Assembly (NCBI RefSeq): GCF_003049505.1
Contig: NZ_PYWN01000084.1
Coordinates: forward strand, 1 to 41,043
Direction of reading: 5' to 3'
DNA: 41,043 bases
DNA from: Metasolibacillus meyeri
GTDB lineage: Bacteria > Bacillota > Bacilli > Bacillales_A > Planococcaceae
Of this stretch, positions 1 through 7,844 are shown piece after piece. Numbering within the stretch: the first letter of the stretch is position 1; every line of letters begins with the position of its first letter. The notes beneath the pieces were generated by a model. It had not been told where the DNA came from and ran no database searches. It was given only the letters and a program-made list of their open reading frames with translations. A program made the translations under genes and the position numbers.

Positions 1-4
1 CTGT

Positions 5-60
5 AAAAACCCGATTGGTGAAACTACCAATCAGTGGGGGATGAGGAAAACCCCACTGAT
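5..60 (-). terminator. Intrinsic terminator of the esterase remnant
   Basis: Read on the minus strand, a 10-bp stem (ATCAGTGGGG, 51-60 with 30-39) is followed by a second stem GATTGGT/ACCAATC (26-32 with 13-19) and a T-run at 5-9. The two hairpins share the bases GAT, so they could be alternatives. It lies just downstream of the esterase stop at 84. Confidence 0.6.
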
Positions 61-83
61 TGAAGGTTCACTTTATCTCTTTT

Positions 84-719
84 TTATTCAATATATGTCG
101 GTGGACTCGCTTGATCTATCAGCAATAGCACATCATATTGCTCACGCGGTACAAAGCTTTCGGGTATAATACCCCAGCTATATGCTAGGCGTGGCTCAAA
201 CATCCATGAATTACCGCGCTCGTTTTGACAGTAGCGCATATCAATAAATGTATACGCCGTATTCACAGCAGAAAGAATATCCTCAATAGAGCCTTTTTCT
301 AATGGGGAAACAGGCAGTACCATGCGATCATTCGTCGATAACTCTCCGCCTCCCATATAAAGCCTGATTACATAGCTTAATTTTTTCTCTTCTTCAGGTA
401 AAAGTTCCCCCAGCATTTTTACTGGGTAAGGGGACCCCATGACTTTTGAATGTGCTTTGCGTATATGGTCATTATGCGCCCAAACAATGAATTTTTCATT
501 CGGATACACTTCATGTGCTAGCCAAAGTAGATTTTCAAGCATCGCTTTATCACGCCATTCCATTGTTTTATAGAAAGTTGCTGGATTATTTTCTTGCAGT
601 TCAATATTTGATTGAATTGTTAGCTCAATATACTCTTCAACAACTTGAATGCGCTGTTCGAAAACGTGTTATTTTGCATGCTGTCGATACAAATCATCCA
701 GCGTTTCTCTCTTTCCCAT
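84..719 (-). pseudogene. Erythromycin esterase-like protein, C-terminal fragment with in-frame stop
   Basis: The reading frame from 668 down to 84 encodes about 194 residues typical of the C-terminal half of the erythromycin esterase family: a WRDKAMLENLLWLA helix and the conserved FIVWAHNDHIRKA motif. The frame upstream of this half begins well, with AGGAGG before an ATG at 719, but meets a TAA after 16 codons (669-671). The N-terminal catalytic half, with its LGESxHG motif, is missing. An unlinked N-terminal remnant of the same family lies at 5945-6300 in the same orientation. A product could only start internally, for example at the ATG at 563 (159 aa), which would lack part of the active site. 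Family members are hydrolases, some of which open macrolide rings. This copy is very likely inactive. Confidence 0.75.
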
Positions 720-777
720 AGCCCCTCCTTTCTAGCACCTTTATCTTTAACACGTTTATCTCTTTGAGATGTTACAG

Positions 778-815
778 TAAAAAACTGTAGAAAAAGCAAT
801 TTACTTTTCCTACAG
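778..815 (-). terminator. Intrinsic terminator after the HAD remnant
   Basis: On the minus strand the arms CTGTAGGAAAAG and CTTTTTCTACAG form a stem (about 804-815 with 785-797) followed by TTTTTT. It marks the original end of the HAD gene, although the HAD frame now reads through it because the stop is lost. Confidence 0.6.
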
Positions 816-820
816 CATCT

Positions 821-1048
821 CTCAACAATATTTAAAATATCGATAAAATCCTCAACGATATAATTCGCTTGTGCTAGCTCACTGTCCTGCGCGAAATCAA
901 AGCGAACGCCTATCGATTTTAATTGATTATGCTGAGCTGCATTAATACCTGAAGCTCGGTCCCCCACAACATAGCCTGTCTCAATATGATGTTGCTCTTT
1001 GACAAGCTGAACCAACTCTGACTTATTTCCTGAAGCTATCAAATCAAT
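821..1048 (-). pseudogene. HAD-family phosphatase, C-terminal fragment
   Basis: About 76 residues match the C-terminal third of phosphoglycolate-phosphatase-like HAD hydrolases. Visible are the motif III lysine region (SGNKSELVQ), motif IV (GYVVGDRASGINAA), the SIGVRFDFAQDSEL segment and the closing YIVEDFIDIL. The N-terminal part, with nucleophile motif I (DxDxT) and the cap domain, is absent. The upstream side is fused out of frame to ABC-exporter sequence at about 1045. The native stop is also gone, since the frame runs on through a terminator hairpin. The catalytic aspartate is lost, so this is a remnant, part of the decayed block at the left of the window. Confidence 0.7.
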
Positions 1049-1618
1049 ACTATAAGTATTAGTAAAGGACCAAACAACCAACTAATCGAAATAAGATACA
1101 TTACAATACTTACTAAAGAAACTAAATTTGAAAAGAAATCCATTCCACTGTTTACAATTTGAATCACTTTTGTATCATTCGAATTTATTCTGCTAAGACT
1201 ATTTTGAAATTCGTGGTCTTCAAACAATTCAAAAGGCAACGTCGTTGTTTTTTAAACAAGATTTTTTTAAAATTCAACTTAAAAGTATTTGTATTCTTTT
1301 GCTCTACAATTAGGGACACTTTTTGCAATAGGAAAATAACCAATGTAAGTGTAACCTCTAGTGCGAAAAAAAATATAACATCTTTTAATCCTACACTTGA
1401 ACTAATATAAAAATTCACACTATTTATAAGTCTTTCAGTGCACTATATTAATACAATAGGTAAAACTCCTAATACTAACTTTATCCCTGACAACCAAAGT
1501 AGTTTCCACTTACAAATTAGCCATGTGAGTTTATATATATATATGAAGCAAATATCTTTTTTATTAATATCAAGATTATCACCATCTTGTAAAAGTAATT
1601 TATTAATAAATATTTACA
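1039..1618 (-). pseudogene. ABC exporter (peptide/bacteriocin type), N-terminal membrane-domain remnant
   Basis: Reading the minus strand from about 1618, the sequence encodes the start of an ABC-exporter membrane domain: a first transmembrane stretch (WKLLWLSGIKLVLGVLPIVL), TERLINS, a second hydrophobic segment, then PFELFEDHEFQNSLSRIN and a further membrane segment ending in LFGPLLILIVLI. An in-frame TAG lies at 1443-1445. A one-base frameshift sits in an A-rich run near 1245, where the frame shifts from LFKK to LPFELFED. The gene is cut at about 1045, where HAD-coding sequence begins. The ATPase domain is missing. The style resembles six-TM exporters found near peptide-antibiotic genes; the exact subfamily cannot be told. 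Confidence 0.65.
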
Positions 1619-1655
1619 TTTTCAAATATATATTATAAACTAAAAATTGCAAATA

Positions 1656-1685
1656 TTGTTACTTATTCTATGATTATACTATAAT
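1656..1685 (+). promoter_or_regulatory. Likely sigma-A promoter of the ABC transporter operon
   Basis: TTGTTA (1656-1661), an 18-bp spacer and a consensus TATAAT (1680-1685) lie about 95 bp upstream of the ATPase start at 1780. Confidence 0.5.
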
Positions 1686-1779
1686 ACTGCGACAACAGAG
1701 GAGTATTATCGAGTTTAATAAAATTCAACTGCCCGTCATTCAAAAATGGGAGATTCAATAATTAAAACGGAGGGATAAA

Positions 1780-2472
1780 ATGGTTAACCTTATCACTTGT
1801 AGTCAATTAGAAAAAACGTTTGAAGGCGATGGCTCGAAAACATATGCGCTCAAAAGCACATCACTTACGTTTGAAAAGGGCGATTTTATTGCTATTATCG
1901 GTCCGTCTGGATCTGGCAAATCAACACTACTAAGCTTAATTGGTACATTAGATAGGCCCTCAAGTGGAACAATCCAGTATGACGGTGAAGAAGTCATCAC
2001 AAAGAACAAAAATTCTTTAGCCGATTTTCGCTTCGAAGAAATCGGTTTTATCTTTCAACAATTCCACCTACTCCCTACTTTAACGGTACTTGAAAATGTC
2101 ATGATTGCTTTTTATGGAAGAAAGGTAAATTATGATAAGCTCACTCGTGCGAAAGAAGTATTAATACAAGTAGGGTTAGAAAATAAATTCAACGCCCTTC
2201 CCTCCCAGTTATCCGGTGGTCAACAGCAACGTGTTGCCATCGCTCGTGCAATCATGCATAAACCGAGCTGGTTATTAGCCGATGAGCCAACTGGAAATCT
2301 CGATAGTGAGACAGGGGAAAAGATATTCCAGCTACTCGTTTCACTTCATGAGCAAGAAAATTGTGGAATTATTTATGTAACACATGACCCTGCCCTCGCC
2401 TCTCGTGCAAAACGTATAATTACAATGAAAGACGGTGCTGTCATACAAGATACAAAAGGAGTATCCGTATGA
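1780..2472 (+). CDS. ABC transporter ATP-binding protein, LolD/MacB type
   Basis: This 230-residue cytoplasmic ATPase powers the permease encoded next to it. It has Walker A (GPSGSGKST, residues 43-51), a Q-loop ([18 protein letters not shown]), the signature [15 protein letters not shown], Walker B with the family-typical [12 protein letters not shown], and the switch histidine in YVTHDPALA. Length and motifs fit the MacB/LolD/BceA group that partners FtsX-type permeases, which couple ATP use to periplasmic or extracellular mechanical work rather than classical transport. The start is supported by AACGGAGGGATAAAATG. It overlaps the permease gene by four bases (ATGA), indicating translational coupling. 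The substrate cannot be read from the ATPase. Confidence 0.93.
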   Translation: MVNLITCSQLEKTFEGDGSKTYALKSTSLTFEKGDFIAIIGPSGSGKSTLLSLIGTLDRPSSGTIQYDGEEVITKNKNSLADFRFEEIGFIFQQFHLLPTLTVLENVMIAFYGRKVNYDKLTRAKEVLIQVGLENKFNALPSQLSGGQQQRVAIARAIMHKPSWLLADEPTGNLDSETGEKIFQLLVSLHEQENCGIIYVTHDPALASRAKRIITMKDGAVIQDTKGVSV

Positions 2473-5400
2473 TTAAATTTATTTTTCAAAATTGGTGGCG
2501 AAGGAAAGAGCGATTTTTCCTCTTACTAGTTGGTGTAATCATTATAAGTGCAGGACTAACCTACTTGGTCGGCTTATCAAGTCAAAGTAAAGGAACAGTA
2601 GTCGATACATTGCAGGAACGTTGGACTGCCTCGTATGACATTGTTGTTCGTCCACAAGAATCACGCTCCGTTACAGAAAATAAAAGTTTACTAGAGCCCA
2701 ATTATATGAGTGGTCTGAGTGGCGGCATTAGTATGAAGCACTATGAAATCATTAAAGGGATTGAAGACGTTGAAGTTGCTGCTCCCATCGCGATGCTTGG
2801 CTACAGTGACTATAAGGTAAATTTCGGGGATGCTACTACTTTACTTGAGCCAGGTATTTATCGAAGAAAACTAACAAAGCAAATAAACAATGGGTTAACT
2901 ACTAAAGAAGTAGATTCATATAATCACTTTACGTACCCAGATGATGTTTGGGATTATATGAATAAGGATGGTTCTTATGGGGCAGGTGCACCGTCCATTG
3001 ATTATACGGTCTATTCACATGTTTTATTAGCAGCGATTGATCCTGAGCAGGAAAATAAACTGATTGGACTTGAAAATGCCATTGTCCAAAAAGGAACGAG
3101 TCGTTATTTCAACGAAACAGACCGCTATAATCTAATAAATCGTCTCGGAAATAATTTACATGAAATTCCAATCATCGTCAATGCACAAAACTTTGTAGAT
3201 TCTACAACAAATATTTCATTTGAGCGCGTGAATATTCCTTTTACACAAGAAAACGCGAATGAAACAATGGAAAAGATAAGGGAAAATGGTGGTAGAGAAT
3301 ACTTACAATCACTTGAGACAACAGTCGTTGAACAAAAAAACTGGAACCAACAGGACATTTTCCAAAAATTCGTATCGAACACAACAGGTATCGATTGGGA
3401 ATCGGGTGAGCAAGTAATAACTGCTTCAGATGTATTTGACCCAGGTCGTATAATCGGTATAACTTTCAAACCAAATCCAATTCAATACGAGGAAATGACA
3501 AGTCCATTCGCTGAACGCTGGCCATTTTCGTATCAAATTGTACCAATAGAAAATGGAGACGATGCAATTGGCAGTTATCGTAACTTACAAACTTATCGTG
3601 TGCCTCATTTAGCGGCAGAGGAGTTTATTGATTTACCAAAATTAAACCCGAAATTTATCGGCTTTTATGATGCAAGCAAATTAACGTTATCAATGGACCC
3701 AACAACTGAGTTACCGATGGAAACATACCGCCCTGCATCGGCAAAATTTGTAATGGACAATGAAGGAAATCCAATTAGCCCAGCAATCGACGTATTGCCA
3801 ACAGATGATCCTTTAGACTTTTTAACGAATCCACCTGGCATGTTAACGACGTTAGAGGCGGCTGAAGCTATATTAGGTGAGTACCCCATTTCAACAATCC
3901 GAATTAAAGTAGCAAATGTTTCAGCGTTAAATGAGGAGAGCCAGCAAATTTTAGAGCGGGTAGCACAAGAAATTGAAGAGAAAACGGGCTTAATTACAGA
4001 TATTACATTAGGCTCCTCTCCACAATTAGCCTTAACATATGTACCTGGGTTAAATGATGAAGCCGCAATTGGATGGATCGAACAACCATGGGTAAACATT
4101 GGTTCTTCTATTTCCATTTTTAAAGAGGCAAATATTGGATTTATTGCATTAATGATTAGTGTGGTCGTTGTTGCCATTACGTACGTTTGGAGTGCCAGTA
4201 TCGTTAATGTGCTCGCTAGACAAAAAGAGTTTGCGGTGCTTTTAGCAATCGGTTGGCGGCCAACTAGAGTTTACCGAATGCTGTTATTAGAAGGTGTTTT
4301 AATCGGCATATTTGCAACTGCAATCTCCTGGTTAATTTTAGGGATTATTAGTGTGACGTCACAAGATGCCGTGACACCGGTACGTTTTTTACTAACAGGC
4401 ATATTTGCACTTACCGTTTATATTATCGGTGCACTTTTACCGATGAATATTGTCCGTAAAATATCTCCGTATGAAGCGATGCGTGAGGGTGAAATAACGG
4501 TAAACGGAAAACGTATTTTACGCGCTAATTCTATTTATGCGATTGCAGCGAATCATTTCCTAACAAAATGGAAGCGCAGTGCCTTATCCGTATTAGCGAT
4601 TGCTTTACCCTCAACTTTACTAGCAGTCTTTTTATATATTACTGTTCGAATGCAAGGTGTCATGTTTACGTCACTTCTTGGCGAGTATGTAGCATTTGAG
4701 GTCGGTACGTTCCATTACGTGGCGATTGCAATTGCCCTACTCATTGCTCTTTTAACGACTGCTGAAATTAACTGGCAAAACGTGTCTGAAAGGCAGCAAG
4801 AAATTGGTGTTTTACAAGCAATTGGTTGGCGAAGACATTCTATTCGGAAGTTAATCTTAGCTGAAGGTCTATACACAGGATTAACCGCTATGATCTTTGT
4901 TGTCATCGTTGCAACCGGAATTGTTTTCTTCTTATACGAGGAATTTACCTTATTTGGTGTTACTTTAATCGTACTATCATCATTCGTTCCAATTGTAACA
5001 GGTGTTATCGGAACACTTATTCCAGCAGAACGTGCAAGCCGTTTAACCCCAATGAATGGGATTCGAGGCGTTCAAAAAACGAGTGTTAAAAAGGAAAAGC
5101 TCATACGAAGAGGTATGGTCGTTGCGATGGCCGTTTTCATTATGGCATTTAGCACAGTCATGACCCAAGTAATTATAAACATCGCTAAAACAGAAGAGAG
5201 TAAAGTTGCAGTCGACTACACTCCTACTGAAGGAGGAACTGCAACACCAGTATCATCTGGCTCTACAGGTAACAATTCAACTGAAGTAGAAAGTCCAAAA
5301 CCTGATTATGTGCCTCTTTCCGCCAGTGATTATGATTTTGAAATTTCATCAAAAGTAACGAGTGATGAAGCACATCGAGACAATAAAAAATTCTTTTATT

Positions 5401-5717
5401 TTGAAGCGAAAAAGGTGAATGAAAGTCCATTAACGATTGAATACACGTTTGCAACACGAGATAATCTTTCCTTTTACATGAAACCAAAAATGCATTTTTA
5501 TATTAAACAAGATGATGAACAATATCGCCCGAAATCTGTAGAAATAGTAGAAGTTGTCGGGTTAAGTGAGGAAAATTTTTTAGAGCCATATGGGAATGGA
5601 ATGATTCGAGCAGTGTTGACTTTTGAAGACGTTGATCCAGCGAAAGAATTCTATTTTGTATATAGTAACTACAGACAAACAGGCAGAGGATTTGCGATTC
5701 GATTTGATCCTGAATAA
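2469..5717 (+). CDS. FtsX-type ABC transporter permease with large extracellular domains
   Basis: This 1082-residue membrane protein is the partner of the ATPase at 1780. One transmembrane helix (about residues 17-37) is followed by a roughly 500-residue extracytoplasmic region. Then comes an FtsX domain of several helices (about 555-690, with QKEFAVLLAIGWRPTRVYRMLL after the first), and a second FtsX domain (about 695-870, with the parallel QQEIGVLQAIGWRRHSIRKLIL). A last membrane helix near 895-915 is followed by a Ser/Thr/Gly-rich linker and a roughly 150-residue C-terminal ectodomain. The two internal FtsX copies are usual for this family; the added C-terminal ectodomain is less common. 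Likely roles are lipoprotein or peptide release or envelope stress, but the substrate is unknown. No dedicated kinase pair adjoins it. Confidence 0.88.
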   Translation: MIKFIFQNWWRRKERFFLLLVGVIIISAGLTYLVGLSSQSKGTVVDTLQERWTASYDIVVRPQESRSVTENKSLLEPNYMSGLSGGISMKHYEIIKGIEDVEVAAPIAMLGYSDYKVNFGDATTLLEPGIYRRKLTKQINNGLTTKEVDSYNHFTYPDDVWDYMNKDGSYGAGAPSIDYTVYSHVLLAAIDPEQENKLIGLENAIVQKGTSRYFNETDRYNLINRLGNNLHEIPIIVNAQNFVDSTTNISFERVNIPFTQENANETMEKIRENGGREYLQSLETTVVEQKNWNQQDIFQKFVSNTTGIDWESGEQVITASDVFDPGRIIGITFKPNPIQYEEMTSPFAERWPFSYQIVPIENGDDAIGSYRNLQTYRVPHLAAEEFIDLPKLNPKFIGFYDASKLTLSMDPTTELPMETYRPASAKFVMDNEGNPISPAIDVLPTDDPLDFLTNPPGMLTTLEAAEAILGEYPISTIRIKVANVSALNEESQQILERVAQEIEEKTGLITDITLGSSPQLALTYVPGLNDEAAIGWIEQPWVNIGSSISIFKEANIGFIALMISVVVVAITYVWSASIVNVLARQKEFAVLLAIGWRPTRVYRMLLLEGVLIGIFATAISWLILGIISVTSQDAVTPVRFLLTGIFALTVYIIGALLPMNIVRKISPYEAMREGEITVNGKRILRANSIYAIAANHFLTKWKRSALSVLAIALPSTLLAVFLYITVRMQGVMFTSLLGEYVAFEVGTFHYVAIAIALLIALLTTAEINWQNVSERQQEIGVLQAIGWRRHSIRKLILAEGLYTGLTAMIFVVIVATGIVFFLYEEFTLFGVTLIVLSSFVPIVTGVIGTLIPAERASRLTPMNGIRGVQKTSVKKEKLIRRGMVVAMAVFIMAFSTVMTQVIINIAKTEESKVAVDYTPTEGGTATPVSSGSTGNNSTEVESPKPDYVPLSASDYDFEISSKVTSDEAHRDNKKFFYFEAKKVNESPLTIEYTFATRDNLSFYMKPKMHFYIKQDDEQYRPKSVEIVEVVGLSEENFLEPYGNGMIRAVLTFEDVDPAKEFYFVYSNYRQTGRGFAIRFDPE

Positions 5718-5813
5718 GGGATATAACCACAACAACAATTGCGCTAAAGCGCCCGTCTAACTTTGAGTGGATCTACGTCAAGTTTTTAAACACACTGTGC
5801 TTAAATTTTTTCT

Positions 5814-5926
5814 TGTGGCAACATCCCGAATAGATCGTTCTACATCCCAAGTAGCCTGTCAAAGTGAAAGGAGCCTTTGACCACCTACTTGGGAGTAGAG
5901 CGAAAAAATACGGATGTTGCTACACA
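5814..5926. repeat. Long nested inverted repeat (about 112 nt, three stacked stems)
   Basis: Three nested stems can be traced. The outer is TGTGGCAACATCC (5814-5826) with GGATGTTGCTACA (5912-5924), one G-U pair. The middle is 5836-5854 with 5885-5902, with core ATCCCAAGTAG/CTACTTGGGA and one bulge. The inner is GTCAAAG (5858-5864) with CTTTGAC (5875-5881). Neither side carries a T-run, so it is not an ordinary terminator. It lies between the ABC permease stop and the esterase remnant. It could be a MITE-like element or a structured RNA. No encoded protein was found. Confidence 0.6.
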
Positions 5927-5944
5927 AAAATATTTGGGGGATTT

Positions 5945-6300
5945 GCCTCGCCCAGGTTTACGCTGCTGCTCGGCAGATGTTTGATTGATGTTGCCATCGC
6001 CCAACCGGCTTTCAAATGCCAATACATTGAAGCCTAGCACTTAATGCAAAATTGAATCGAACGCGTTTTGACTAAGCTCTAAATTTCCCTACACCATGCG
6101 CACTCTCGCCTGAAAACACAAGGTGCTAATCATGCAGCAACGGCTTGAGCATTTCTACATTTTCAAAATCATCGGTTGGTTGAATCGATGTCAGCTTATA
6201 TGCATGATCATTAGCCCACTCCTTCCATTCCTCTATCGTTTCATCTACTGTACTTGTCTGCTGCACCTCCGCTGAAAGATTAGGCACGCTAATATTACTT
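5945..6300 (-). pseudogene. Erythromycin esterase-like protein, N-terminal remnant
   Basis: From about 6300 downwards the minus strand encodes TIEEWKEWANDHAYKL, SIQPTDDFENVEMLKPLLHD, an in-frame TAG, then LVFSGESAHGVGKF, a degraded form of the family motif LxGESxHGxxEF. After a further stop and a frameshift near 6040, the parallel frame gives VLGFNVLAFESRLGDGN, again a conserved family block. The sequence then fades into non-matching DNA near 5945. This is the complementary half to the C-terminal piece at 84-719, although about 100 middle residues are absent from both. Upstream it is joined directly to the broken sensor kinase at 6295-6396. Confidence 0.75.
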
Positions 6301-6396
6301 GCCAAAATAAATGATTTGCATGCCCCAAACCAAACCAATTGCAGTAAAAATAACAAACATATATTTCGCCTGTAGTGAATTAAAAACTCTCCTCAT
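6295..6396 (-). pseudogene. Sensor histidine kinase, N-terminal stub only
   Basis: An ATG overlapping the response-regulator stop (ATGA, 6393-6396) opens a 33-codon frame: MRRVFNSLQAKYMFVIF followed by a hydrophobic helix, then TAA at 6295-6297. Start overlap, basic N-terminus and immediate membrane helix are what is expected of the kinase that follows an OmpR-type regulator in Bacillus operons. Everything beyond the first transmembrane segment has been replaced by esterase-derived sequence, so the kinase is lost. The identification rests on position and style, not on a diagnostic kinase motif. Confidence 0.6.
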
Positions 6397-7061
6397 TCTT
6401 TCACCCGATAGCCAATGCCGCGAATCGTCCCGATAATAATCGGCTGTGCAGGATTGATTTCAATTTTTTCTCGCGAATAGCGAATATGTACCATTAACGT
6501 TTTATCTCCTTCTATATATACCTCACCCCACACATTTTCATAGAGCTGTTCCTTCGTTAAAATTTGATTTAAATGGCGAATAAAATATTGAAATAAATAA
6601 TATTGCTTGCCTGTTAGCTGAATTTCTTCCTGTATTTGCTGGTTAATGATTCGCATATCCTTCGTATACACTGTTAAATGCCCAATCGTTAATTGCGTCT
6701 CATTCTTTTGAAAACGTCTTAACAACACCTCAACACGTGCGATTAATTCATCTGGGTGAAAGGGCTTTGTTAAATAATCGTCGGCAAAGCTTAATCCTTC
6801 TAACTTATCCTCTACAGCTGTCCTCGTAGAAAGCATTAAAATCGGCAATTCACTATTTTTATTTTTTAACCTCTTCCCAATCGAAAAACCATCCAAGCTG
6901 AGAAGCATGACGTCCAACACAACAACGTCTACTAGCTCAATATATTGCTCAGCACCTTCTCCAGATGTAAGCCATGTCACCTCATAACCACGCTCCGTTA
7001 GCTCCTTCTTCACCCAATTACCAATCTCTACTTCATCTTCTATGTATAATATATGTGTCAT
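6393..7061 (-). CDS. OmpR/PhoB-family response regulator (orphaned)
   Basis: A 222-residue two-component regulator with a receiver domain (about 1-115; acidic pair in YIEDEVE, phospho-acceptor Asp in VVLDVMLL near residue 50, conserved Lys in YLTKPF) and a winged-helix DNA-binding domain (about 125-222, ending IIGTIRGIGYRVKE). The usual VMLPGLDG is VMLLSLDG here, and the GADDY box reads FADDY, so the receiver may be drifting. The ATG at 7061 is preferred because AGGAG (7071-7075) abuts the upstream ATG at 7070 and is well spaced only for 7061. The kinase that should follow is truncated at 6295, so any phosphorylation would have to come from elsewhere. Confidence 0.85.
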   Translation of the reverse strand: MTHILYIEDEVEIGNWVKKELTERGYEVTWLTSGEGAEQYIELVDVVVLDVMLLSLDGFSIGKRLKNKNSELPILMLSTRTAVEDKLEGLSFADDYLTKPFHPDELIARVEVLLRRFQKNETQLTIGHLTVYTKDMRIINQQIQEEIQLTGKQYYLFQYFIRHLNQILTKEQLYENVWGEVYIEGDKTLMVHIRYSREKIEINPAQPIIIGTIRGIGYRVKE

Positions 7062-7132
7062 TTGCTCCATCTCCTAGCCCACAGAAAATAACAAAAAGTC
7101 CTGATTTGCAACAACCAAAGCTTTTCCACCCA

Positions 7133-7342
7133 TTATTTTTTCAAGCGTATAACAATCATCTCACAATCCTCCATCGCTTCAAGGCTATGCTCGAGCATTA
7201 ACAGTGCATCGGCATCAAGTTCAGTTACTTGCTCCTCAACTTTAAATTTCACACGCCCTTTACGACATACAATGAACACCTTACCTGTTATAGTACTCTC
7301 CGTTAATACGAGATAAATAGCTCTAACAAAAAATTGAATCTT
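7133..7342 (-). pseudogene. Cupin-domain protein, C-terminal fragment
   Basis: About 69 codons without a usable start: LVLTESTITGKVFIVCRKG, then RVKFKVEEQVTELDADALL and MLEHSLEAMEDCEMIVIRL. The alternation of short strands and the G-V-F-IV-x-KG-x-VKF pattern match the C-terminal strands of a small single-domain cupin. In-frame stops lie directly upstream (7343-7345 and 7352-7354), and the metal-binding HxH part is missing. It sits just upstream of the response regulator, whose ribosome binding site follows about 60 bases after this stop. No function is expected. Confidence 0.5.
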
Positions 7343-7574
7343 TTATATCTTTCAATCGTATAAAATAGTAATTAAACCTCGGTGTATCTTCCAAACAAAA
7401 TTTTAGCAGTTAAATCAAATACACAAAGGCTTAATTGCGTCTAGATTGTTCTGAGCTTACTCTATCCTAAAATCGTCACAACACGTGCTGATGGATTTAC
7501 TAATCTCCATCTGTGACACCTTTCAGAGACTTAACTTAAAAGCCTCCGTTCAAAATAAAACAAGGAGTGATACT

Positions 7575-7709
7575 ATGTTATGGATACTCGGTATTCCTTT
7601 TTTCGTTCTTGGCATCGCTAATGATGATCGAACATTTCTTATACTTGGCATCACACTATCCATTGTTTTTTACTTTGCTAAAGATCGGTCCAAAAAACAG
7701 AAGCCGTAA
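7575..7709 (+). CDS. Small hydrophobic membrane protein (44 aa)
   Basis: A 44-residue protein starting at an ATG preceded by AAGGAGTGATACT. It has two closely spaced hydrophobic stretches (LWILGIPFFVLGIA and FLILGITLSIVFYFA) separated by NDDRT, and a basic tail (KDRSKKQKP), consistent with a hairpin membrane protein with a cytoplasmic C-terminus. A strong terminator follows at once, so it is monocistronic. The longer frame opening at 7485 has no ribosome binding site and is not preferred. I do not recognise the family; proteins of this shape are common in Bacillales and mostly uncharacterised. Confidence 0.7.
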   Translation: MLWILGIPFFVLGIANDDRTFLILGITLSIVFYFAKDRSKKQKP

Positions 7710-7724
7710 ATGTTACGCTAATAT

Positions 7725-7768
7725 AAAGCCCACCAACCTCAGTCTTTTGAGATTGGTGGGCTTTAAGT
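7725..7768 (+). terminator. Intrinsic terminator of the 44-aa protein gene
   Basis: The arm AAAGCCCACCAA plus CTCA pairs with TGAGATTGGTGGGCTTT (stem 7725-7741 with 7748-7764), followed by AAGTTTT. Confidence 0.8.
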
Positions 7769-7803
7769 TTTCCTTCCATTCATCTTAGCCTCTTTTTTCA
7801 CAC

Positions 7804-7840
7804 AAAAAAATGCAATTCTCACAAATTTGAATTGCATTTT
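7804..7840 (-). terminator. Intrinsic terminator of the CheY-CheC-GGDEF operon
   Basis: On the minus strand AAAATGCAATTC (7829-7840) pairs with GAATTGCATTTT (7807-7818), followed by a run of T. It lies five bases after the diguanylate cyclase stop. Confidence 0.8.
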
Positions 7841-7844
7841 CTAC

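Noticed and set aside
1690-1779. Leader peptide before the ABC operon (GAGGAG at about 1698)
   Set aside because: No ATG, GTG or TTG follows at proper spacing; only ATT or ATC starts would fit.
3665-4177. Minus-strand frame of 170 codons inside the permease gene
   Set aside because: A shadow of the permease coding sequence, with no binding site and low-complexity composition.
5814-5926. Intrinsic terminator of the ABC operon
   Set aside because: The hairpin is far larger than usual and lacks a T-run on both strands.
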